Shown here: one piece after another, positions 55,916-64,000 of the stretch
Numbering within the stretch: the stretch's first letter is position 1
Layout of the letters: the number at the start of each line of letters is the position of its first letter
Made by a program: the position numbers and the translations under genes
Assembly (NCBI GenBank): GCA_037447655.1
Contig: JBBHKE010002374.1
Location: 1 to 64,000, forward strand
DNA: 64,000 bases
From: Zygnema cylindricum
Taxonomy: Eukaryota > Streptophyta > Zygnematophyceae > Zygnematales > Zygnemataceae
Direction of reading: 5' to 3'
The notes under the pieces: model-generated
Seen by the model: only the letters and a program-made list of their open reading frames with translations
Told to the model about the DNA's origin: nothing
The model's database searches: none

Positions 55916-56485
55916 AATGTGTGGCCCTAGAGAGTTCAATTGTTTAGATTTACAGATTAGGAGATGTAGGGCTAGTGAGGCTTGCGAAAGGAGGAGTCCA
56001 AGAATCGCGTCACTTGACGATGCAAAGTCAACTCCCACAAGCTCTACATCAACAACAAAGCAAACAAAGGATCAGAAAGTGTTTGTGAGGGATCTAGGCA
56101 CAAAGACAGGATAGTGCATATCCTGCCCCACAAAGCCTTCGAGGGACTAAGTCACACAGGTGACACGGTCAGAGGAGACAGTGAAAAGGGAGCAAAGCCA
56201 GGATTATCGAGAAGGAGAGGACCATAGGAGATGTCACAAAATGGAGCATCCCAAGCTTAAATCCACAAACGTCAAAAAAATTCCGAAGTTTATTCTCTCA
56301 AGAATTAAACATGTTCGGAACTCACCTATCATCTCCTATGGGGCTAGGACGCCCATCATACCATTAACCGCCCACACCCTTCACACATTCCCAGCAACTG
56401 AGTCAGCAACCACACTCACCGTGTTGGTTCAGAAGGATTTGGCTCCATGGAGGAGCAAGGCGGTCAAGCAGTCAAAGGTCAAGAT
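55916..56485 (+). pseudogene. Element I internal region, part 1 (gag-like, degraded)
   Basis: Frames 55905-56114 and 56160-56480 are rich in Arg, Lys, Ser and Thr (RRCRASEACERRSPR, EETVKREQSQDYREGEDH) and continue beyond H at 61203. No zinc knuckle or pol motif is visible. Position after a PBS suggests the gag region of a non-autonomous element. Confidence 0.35.
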
Positions 56486-57601
56486 TGTTGTCCATAGCCT
56501 ATTTCAGCCATGGATTACTCTCGGAAACACCACAGACTACCCCCAAAACAGTTGTGTTTCATACAACACTGGTTACTCCACAATAAACAAAATCACCTCA
56601 AACATATCCAATAATTATTATATTTTAAACACTGTAACCTCCCAAAGTTATAGCCAAATCCACAAAGGCATTCAAAAGATATGAGCTGCAGAGTTTCCCA
56701 AAAACATCTGGCAGCCTACCAAACTAACGAGGTAGACTCCTCACAATATTCTATTGAAATAAAAAAACAGACTGAAATTACACACACATATAGTTTCTAA
56801 ATCATAGTATACATCCACAAAGTTTCACATCAAAGTAGCTGCCACAGTGATCACACTAACAGGTGATCACACTAACAGGTCAAAGTTGCAGAAAAATAGT
56901 CTGCCATTTCTTTGATTAACTCAGCTGTGGTACTCAAATTAATCTAAGTCCTACAAGTTAGACTCAAAGAGTTCACTACTGAATGTACAGAGGCATACTA
57001 GCCATACGGTATCTATCATCTATCTAAAATATTGTGAGTGTACCCGAATAATTCGAGGTATGTCAAAGTGAACAAATCTACACTAATAAACTAATTAGCA
57101 AAAAGACAAACCTCTGTTGTACATAATATTTACCCTGACACATTCGCAAAATCCGCATACTAGGCGTCAACTTGTTTAATTACTTTAGATCTTCTTATGA
57201 ATCTTCGTCCGCCAACTTCATTGATACGAATTGCAGTTGCGTTTTCCGATACCAGATCATATTTATATTATCCGCGAATGCGTCACCTACGTTGTCCTTA
57301 CGAATCAAATTAAAATAGCCGCAGTTGTGTTGTCTTTTCAGCGTCGTTGCTGCGCCGTACCAGCGGGGTGTATTTCGATATTTCGTTTATTTCACATCTG
57401 ATTGCTTCGCTATCCGTTGTTCATTTCTCAATTCTTGTTCACGCCACTAACCGAGTCCCTTACGTCACTTTAGTTTTATTCGTACGTTCCCTTCCCCATT
57501 CCGTGTATCCATTTGACCCTCCACATTAATTCCATTACGCACAAACTGTTGCAAGCGCACGAAATATCGCGTACGCACAAAACAAACTTTTCAAAATAAG
57601 A
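56486..57601 (-). repeat. Element H 3' LTR
   Basis: Plus-strand TGTTGTCCATAGCC to TTTTCAAAATAAGA. Contains a 16-bp tandem duplication GTGATCACACTAACAG at 56847-56878 that is single in the other LTR (near 60456). Confidence 0.85.
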
Positions 57602-57860
57602 CTCCTCGAAAAATTTGTTTCGTGCACCCAGAATGCAATATTCAACGTGTACTGCTATGCTGCGCCATTTTGACATCGCAGCCCAGTTTGAATACAATAT
57701 GCAGCGTGTATTGCTATGCTGCTATACTGCGCTAGTTTAACATTGTAGCCTCAGCAGTTGTTCCATTCTACCCTCAACTTCTTTTCAAAGCCTCATCTAC
57801 TGAGAACTAAAGCTTTCAAATTCAACACTCCCCTAAAGCTTTAGACTTAGTACTCCACTC
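57602..57860 (-). other. H internal 3' end with fossil F-type PPT/LTR junction
   Basis: Minus strand: CTAAAGCTTTAGGGGAG then TGTTGAATTTGAAAGC and CAGTAGATGAGG near 57785-57845, matching the F-family junction and the equivalent site in G. TGCTATGCTGC-type repeats lie between it and the LTR. Confidence 0.65.
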
Positions 57861-59232
57861 TGTCTGTAGATCTTTTTACTCTAATGAAGGTACACACAAA
57901 TGCAAGGACGTAAAAATAATTTAGAGATCAAAGATTTTCTTTCATAACCTCCACTACTCATTATTCAAAAACTTAGATAAAAAAAAACACATCACCATTG
58001 TATTTGTTGACGTCGCAAGTGTTCTTGCTGCCATTTCGCAACCTTCGCCTTTTTGAAAACCGCCCCTTTGCAAAATTCATCCTGTAACAGCTCCCTCTAT
58101 GTCATAAATGCCAAACTGTCTTTTCACCACTAATGTTATAACACCTCTCCAGTAACTCTGAATTTCCACCCGTATTCCTCACTTAGCCATGTTATCAAAT
58201 TTGTCAAAAAGCTATCTCCTAGACACTTTCATCAAACAATTGGTGCACCTTCTTCCCTTTTAAATACTTCCACGCCTTCCGCTTTCTTCGATATATGTTT
58301 CTTAAGTTACTGCACCAAATTCTCTGAAAGGTTCCTAAAATGTCGCTCACGTCCCTCTGTTTTCTTGTCACACATCTTCTCAATGTGCTGGTTGAGTTCT
58401 TCGGTGTGATCGATTTTGTAACATGTTTCTTTCCAACTGTTTTTCTGCAATCTGCATCTTTTTCTTATTTTCTTATGACTTCCTGATCTTTTCATAGACT
58501 TTGTAGTTTTTCCATGGTTTGCCCTCCCATTACCTCAATAAAGTGTGGTTTTTCTCACTAATTTTTAGTCTTTTTCCATAAATCTGCCACTTCTTTTAAT
58601 CGTATGCATTCTCAATATATTCATTTTAATCCCCTTTTCATTATCTGCTCTTTGCTCTTCCTAGTATTCTTTCTTATTTTCCATATTCCTCCAAATTTAT
58701 AACCTTTCCCGCTCTCATAAACCTCCTTCCTTAGCCTCATTTTCTCAACAATTTCTACAGGTTTTTCGCTGAGTTCAGTTATACATAAATCATCAGTATT
58801 TTCCACTTCTAGTGTTAATTCCCCATTTTGTGTAAATTCACTATTTTCTATCTCATCATCTTCTCTTATCCTTTCTCTAAGTTATGTTTTCAGTTTAGTG
58901 TTCTCTATATCCAAAGAATATTCTTCAACCAACTTTAAGTTTACTTTTTTGGCTCCTGTTTTTTCAAGAATCTCTTCTCCTTTGAAGTCAATCTCACACA
59001 CCAATTTATCACGAAAAGGAGTCCTACAAGCCGAGTCTTTTTCACTCTCTTATTTCTCCTCACTATCTTCGGTCACAATAATTTCTTTAGTCTTTTCCAA
59101 TTCCATGTGCCCTTCACCTCCTTCAACTTTTCTTATTTTAGTTACCTCTTCCTTTAGTAAGTTTGTGTCACTCACCAATTTTTCATAAGAAATATTGACA
59201 GCAAACGAATCCTTTTCTGTCACCTCTTTCAC
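57861..59232 (-). pseudogene. Element H accessory reading frame, unknown
   Basis: 59232-59050 encodes VNISYEKLVSDTNLLKEE and Glu-rich sequence. 58806-58621 encodes KFGGIWKIRKNTRKSKE. 58495-58307 is basic. They parallel the pieces in G in order and spacing. Stops and frameshifts prevent one continuous product. No known domain. Confidence 0.5.
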
Positions 59233-59329
59233 ATCATACTAAACAACATAGAAGGTCGGTAAGTAAATAAATTCGTCAACACACGGTGTATGTCTTTTGT
59301 CATTGGTCGAGTTGGGTCTCACTCACTAA

Positions 59330-60093
59330 AGCACTTGATTCTCTTCTTGTTCAGGGTCGAGCTAAATTGTTGTCCCATTGATCTCTAAAATTCCCTGTAA
59401 CACATGCACTTTTATAGGACGGTCATACCCTGGAGGAATGCCCTAAATCATTACAGTAAAAAAATTTCTTAGGTTGATCACCAAACTCATGATTACTTTT
59501 AATTTTCTCAAACTGAGACTTAGATTCCTTTATATTCCTCTCACTTGATAAGCCCTTCTATTAGCCTCTTCATCAATAACAGCTCGTTTAGCTACACTTA
59601 ATCTCCGATCTTTTTTACGAATTCAAGTGAATCAATGTAATGTACTCTTATATTCTTTAGGTAGGCTTCTCATTAACAAGAGAGCTTGTTGAGCATCTGT
59701 AAAGTTTCCTCTTGCCAAATCATTTTCTACAAAAAAATACTTGTAAGTCAATAGAGTGTTTCTTCATACTGCTTCCTACTTATATTCAACTATTTTGGTA
59801 ACACTACTAAGCTTATGATATAAAGACGTCTTTGCATACGTACATTCTAAGCACTTCTATAATTCAACTGCCTTTTTAAAAATTATGTATGTCATTACCA
59901 AATTCTTAGTGAATGAGTTCTTGATAACCCTTAGACACTCATGCTTTTTCTTTTTCCATCCATTTGATGTTTCGGCCAAGGTACCGTCCACCACATCCAT
60001 AAGCTCCATCATCTCGAAGTAGCTCTGGCACACACTCTTCCATAAGTGATATTTAGATCCATAAATTATAGGTGGCCATAGGTGTGGGCCCAT
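59330..60093 (-). pseudogene. gag: Element H gag remnant
   Basis: The PBS ATG (minus 60093-60091) opens MGPHLWPPIIYGSKYHLWK, continuing SYFEMMELMDVVDGTLAE, the copia Gag N-terminal pattern (F/YxGxxYxxWK, then DVVDG). The open piece ends at 59857. The zinc-knuckle remnant near 59440 reads FFYCNDLGHSS, with the first Cys replaced by Phe as in G. Confidence 0.72.
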
Positions 60094-60097
60094 AAAT
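60084..60097 (-). other. Element H primer-binding site
   Basis: Minus strand TTATGGGCCCAC next to the LTR at 60098, matching the initiator tRNA-Met anticodon region; the flanking GG is lost. Confidence 0.7.
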
Positions 60098-61197
60098 TGT
60101 TGTCCATAGCCTATTTTGGCCATGGATTACTCTCGGAAACACCACAGACTACCCCCAAAACAGTTGTGTTTCATACAACACTGATTACCCCACAATAAAC
60201 AAAATCACCTCAAACGTATCCAATAACTATTATATTCTAAACACTGTAACCTCCCAAAGTTATAGCCAAATCCACAAAGGCATTCAAAAGATATGAGCTG
60301 CAGAGTTTCCCAAAAACATGGCAGCCTACCAAACTAACGAGGTAGACTCCTCACAATATTCTATTGAAATAAAAAAACAGACTGAAATTACACACACATA
60401 TAGTTTCTAAATCATAGTATACATCCACAAAGTTTCACATCAAAGTAGCTGCCACAGTGATCACACTAACAGGTCAAAGTTGCAGAAAAATAGTCTGCCA
60501 TTTCTTTGATTAACTCAGCTGTGGTACTCAAATTAATCTAAGTCCTACAAGTTAGACTCAAAGAGTTCACTACTGAATGTACTGAGGCATACTAGCCATA
60601 CGGTATCTATCATCTATCTAAAATATTGTGAGTGTACCCGAATAATTCGAGGTATGTCAAAGTGAACAAATCTACACTAATAAACTAATTAGCAAAAAGA
60701 CAAACCTCTGTTGTACATAATATTTACCCTAACACATTCGCAAAATCCGCATACTAGGCGTCAACTTGCTTAATTACTTTAGATCTTCTTATGAATCTTC
60801 GTCCGCCAACTTCATTCATACCAATTGCAGTTGCGTTTTCCGGTACCAGATTATATTCACATTATCCGCGGATGCGTCACCTACGTTGTCTGTACGAATC
60901 AAATACAAAATAGTCGCAGCTGTGTTGTCTTGTCAACGTCGCAGCTGCACCGTACCGGCGGCTTATATTTCAACATTTCGGTCATTTTGCATCGGATTGC
61001 TTCGCTATCCGCCGGTCATTTCTCAATGCTTGTTCACGCCACTCACCGAGTCTGTTACATCACTTTAGTTTTATTCGGACGTTCGCTCCCCCAATTTGTG
61101 AATACATTCAAACCTCCACATTAAATTCCATTACGCACCAACTATCGCAAGCGCACGAAATCTCTTGTACGCACGAAACAAACTTCTCAAATCAATA
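60098..61197 (-). repeat. Element H 5' LTR
   Basis: Starts TGTTGTCCATAGCC and ends CTCAAATCAATA at the TSD. Pairs with 56486-57601. Confidence 0.85.
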
Positions 61198-61202
61198 AAG
61201 AC

Positions 61203-61940
61203 CGACAACAACGAGTCACACCGAGACGTGGATTCCAACAGCTTTCTATTTAAAAGTGCAAGCAGAGAAGGAGAAACAAGAGAGAGAGACGAGGTCAGAA
61301 ATTGAACTATCATTTGCAGACCTTGTGAAACTCCTATGAAGGAGGAAATACGCCTCCGTCATTTCAATGAAGAGCGTCATATCGCAGCACGCAAGGAGCA
61401 TATCGAGGAGCATACCACAGATCCAAAATCAGTAACAAACGAATGCAAAATCATCGCAAGACTCAACAGAAGCAAAATGGCTCTTGTCACCCGCTTAAGC
61501 GCAGAGGCTTACCAATGGAGATCTACAAATCGTAGCCAAGAAGTTGCAGGTGGAGAAGGCACCAATCGAGTTCGGTAGATGGAGATGACGAAACTGTAGT
61601 CAAGCATAGAGAAGGACCTCAACATCACCAACAATTGGTTGATCCCATCAAAAGTTCTGCAAAAAAGCAAATCCGGAACATTAACCCTTACAGGAGATCA
61701 CCGAGGACCAATGTTCACCAAAAGTAGCAATGCACAGTGCAATAGGGGAGGGAAAGCAATGAGAGGAGACATGTAACACGGTTACAAATTTGAGTACATG
61801 AGATCAGCGAGTGGGGAGGCTGCTATAGTTGCGAGGGCGGAGCAGCGCAACAACGATGTCACACTAGCGCAGCTTAGAAGCATAGCAGTCTAGTATAGTA
61901 GCAGAGCAGCGTAGCGGAGTAGTATAGCAAAGCAACATAT
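61203..61940 (+). pseudogene. Element I internal region, part 2
   Basis: Continues after H. The open frame 61336-61578 is charged (MKEEIRLRHFNEERHIAARKE). From about 61790 the sequence turns into GCATAGCAG/GCGTAGCGG-type repeats like those at the 3' internal ends of G and H in the same sense relative to the element. This supports I as an older relative of the G/H group. Confidence 0.35.
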
Positions 61941-63033
61941 TGTAGATTAATCTATATTGTTCTAGAATATAGTTTGGATTAGTAGTGATTGGTTGAGAAG
62001 GCCCACTTGTACATAAGTGTAGTACTTGGCTGACTAGCAAAGGCTTAGCAGTATTAGTTCAAAAAGCCTAGTCAAAGGTACCTCTTTTGGAAGTAGAATT
62101 CTACAACGAGCACTCACTCTTGTAATCTTTTCCCAATAAATAAATTTCCAACCCTTACAGTGTATCCCGTGTATCCCTGCTGTTGCCACGAGTGAATCCT
62201 TTATTGGGATATTCATGTGGTTGCTAACTATAACTCGGTGGTCCGAAAAACAACGTCTAAAAAACACGGAAGGAAATGAATAAGGGCAAGGGAGGAACAA
62301 CCAGCCAATGAAGTCGTCGTCGCTAACTCCCAACGCTAATATTTGACGTGGCTTTGACTTTGATTCAGAAAAGTACACGCGGTGCCAAACGCGGGACGAA
62401 AAGGCATATTGTGTCTGGTCAGCGTTTTCTACTAGGGTAAGGAACGATGGAAAATGTAGTTTTTTCGATCTAGCGATGAAAATTGAAACAAGTGAGAGTT
62501 ATGAAATTTTGGTGGATTTGTTGCATTTCACGTCATCTGAAAAAGCAATGGTGCGGCTTATGGAAATTTATTGTAAGGTGTGTTAATTAAAAAAAAATCC
62601 TTGTTTTTTCTTATATTGGGAATGCCGACCAGATTCACACGGCGGCGCCGACCATACGACGAATTACAGAATTGTATTGCATTGCTAAAATAGTAGATAC
62701 CAAAAATGCGCTTCTGTACTGCTAGAATTATAGATACAAAAACGCTTTTCTGTGAGAAATAAACCTTGTCTTATTTGCTTGTCATTTTCATTTGTCGCGT
62801 ACTGTATTCATCGTTATTACAGCCGAAAGCAAAATGTCGGCGCCCCTAAACTACAACTTTTAAACCAAAAATAAAATTTATAATAATATACTTTTCCCCA
62901 TGCTCATATGGCACGGCTTAACAATTGTTCAATACTCTAATAGAGGAGGTATCCAAATAATGTAGTGTACAAATTGTGTCAATAAAGCAGCTCGTTTTTA
63001 AATTTCTAAATGTGTCATTCGTACTACAGTTTA
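61941..63033. other. Unassigned
   Basis: May include the 3' LTR of element I, unproven. A short coding-like stretch at about 62475-62580 ends at AAGGTGTGT, a good splice-donor match, but is too short to support a gene. No other feature seen. Confidence 0.3.
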
Positions 63034-63461
63034 GTGTTGTGTATCGGGTAAAAATTTATCGCATTAAAGTAGATATTCGATATATCTAATATCGAACAGT
63101 CAAAGGGCTCAATATCGCTCCAGGACAAACAAAAGTCACAGCGACGCATTTTGTAGAAGGTGGCGGTCCGTTTAGTGATAGTACATTAAAATGTATGTTA
63201 AATAGCATGATAATCGTATGGAATATTCCAGCCCCCCCCCCCTCTTATCACACTGAGCACGCGCCAGGGGGGAGGGGTGGGGGGGCTCTTTTGAATATTT
63301 TTTTACCTAACATAACTTCGATATATCGCGATAGAAATACATCGAATGATTGGTCGACACATCGGTTAAATATTGTGAATCGTAAAACGACATATCGATA
63401 ATCGGATGCTCAAAATTAGGTACATATCGAATATCGGCAAGGGGCTTTCGATACACAACAC
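63034..63461. repeat. TIR element (MITE-like), 428 bp
   Basis: GTGTTGTGTATCG at 63034-63046 is the exact inverse of CGATACACAACAC at 63449-63461. Subterminal ATCGATAT motifs occur at both ends. The interior has an 11-base C tract (63232-63242) and a G-rich run (63267-63285, three G blocks). No coding capacity. A partial second copy is at 1-92. Confidence 0.7.
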
Positions 63462-63477
63462 AACTAAAGTTGATCGC

Positions 63478-63630
63478 TTGTTCGTAGTTGCGCTCAATAA
63501 AAGTGTTGAATTACTACATCTTCATGGGAAAGCGACAGACATCCTCACAAGAAAGCACACTCAACTTGGATTTCATAGAAAAAAACTCAGAGGAAAAAAA
63601 CGTGGAGATATTCAAACGTCGAATATGTGA
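63478..63630 (+). pseudogene. Possible relic of a copia RNase H C-terminus
   Basis: The frame contains VELLHLHGKATDILTRKHTQ followed by FHRKKLRGKK, similar to the common copia ending (ADILTK..., then F...REKLG). It is short, isolated and has no LTR or purine tract nearby. The rest to 64000 shows no feature. Confidence 0.3.
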
Positions 63631-64000
63631 GAATAGGGCTAATAGAGCTTCACTATGAGATTATGTATCCCAATTAGTGTCATATTTGTTAATTGAGCGC
63701 CAATGTTTTGTTGACTTTGGGTCAATGAACCCAAAATAGCATAACAAATAAATGTCTTATTCTGATATCGGTTCACTGTGTACTGTACAATAACGTCGAT
63801 AAATGTACATCAAGCCCGTACTAAAAGGTGTTCTAAAGTCGTATCCTTTATCTCTCGCCCAAAACCAATAGTGAAAAACTGCCATCGTTCTTGGAGTACA
63901 ATAAAAACAGTGTGCTAGAAATAATGAGCAAGTCTACATGACACAACATCGTGAATTATCTTAGTGTTACAAAATATTTGTGCAAAAGAACAATTCGTGT

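Larger units (their letters stand above)
56486..61197 (-). mobile_element. Element H: second copy of non-autonomous element G
   Basis: 4712 bp, LTRs 56486-57601 and 60098-61197. TSD is AAGAT (56481-56485) / AAGAC (61198-61202) inside element I. Internal organisation equals G: fossil PPT/LTR junction, accessory frame, gag remnant, PBS. The LTRs look closer to each other than those of G, so H may be younger. Confidence 0.85.

Noticed and set aside
55372-55917. Minus-strand frames of 64-73 codons
   Set aside because: Short, no domain; nothing supports a gene.
62034-62378. 114-codon minus-strand frame
   Set aside because: No recognisable domain or paralogue; not supported beyond being open.

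Overview
This window looks like repeat-dominated nuclear DNA from a large eukaryotic genome. A green-lineage (streptophyte plant or charophyte-like alga) host is the best guess. The primer-binding sites of the retroelements match the anticodon stem-loop of initiator tRNA-Met in what I recall as its plant form (GGTGGGCCCATAACC), and nearly everything recognisable is Ty1/copia-type LTR retrotransposon sequence. I cannot name the species. An assembly gap of 10 N lies at 42174-42183. I see no rRNA, canonical tRNA gene, CRISPR array or prokaryotic-type operon.

Layout: 1-3119 is gene-free sequence with short palindromic and terminal-inverted repeats. 3120-9491 is Copia-A (+), with both LTRs and a decayed gag-pol. 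9501-18430 is a solo LTR (C1, minus) split by the complete Copia-B (+, 9577-17280, TSD CCAAG). Copia-B is itself interrupted at its primer-binding site by another solo LTR (C2, minus, 10584-11887, TSD CCCAC). 18471-19576 is an element with long inverted repeats. 21049-22210 is a solo LTR of the G/H type. 22211-42173 is a tandem pair of F-type copia elements (F' then F) that share one LTR at 31393-32375. F' is split by Copia-E (minus, 22726-28917) and F by the non-autonomous element G (minus, 34976-39686). After the gap there is one plausible non-transposon gene (42449-43057, possibly continuing to 43250), then an inverted-repeat element (44592-45212). Copia-D follows (45366-51099), with pol on the minus strand but its PBS-gag segment inverted to plus. 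51100-55900 holds mostly unassigned DNA, a long frame broken only by TGA, a T-rich tract and a relic related to the 42449 gene. 55901-61940 is a degraded gag-like element (I) split by H (minus, 56486-61197), a second copy of G. The window ends with a third inverted-repeat element (63034-63461) and a possible copia relic.

Themes: (1) Reverse transcription in all these families appears to be primed by the anticodon region of initiator tRNA-Met. The ATG inside the primer-binding site is at the same time the Gag start codon in most copies. (2) The LTRs of families A, B, C, D and E carry, always antisense and always about 140-330 nt from the LTR start, a tRNA-like module with A-box-like and B-box-like sequences, usually followed by a TTTT run, i.e. 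the outline of a Pol III transcription unit inside U3. (3) U3 also carries G-boxes (CACGTG) and GTAC-rich palindromes. (4) G and H have copia-type LTRs, PBS and a gag remnant, but no pol. In its place is an unrecognised acidic/basic accessory reading frame, and the internal region contains a fossil F-type polypurine tract/LTR junction. All boundaries, TSDs and comparisons were read by eye; similarity levels are approximate.
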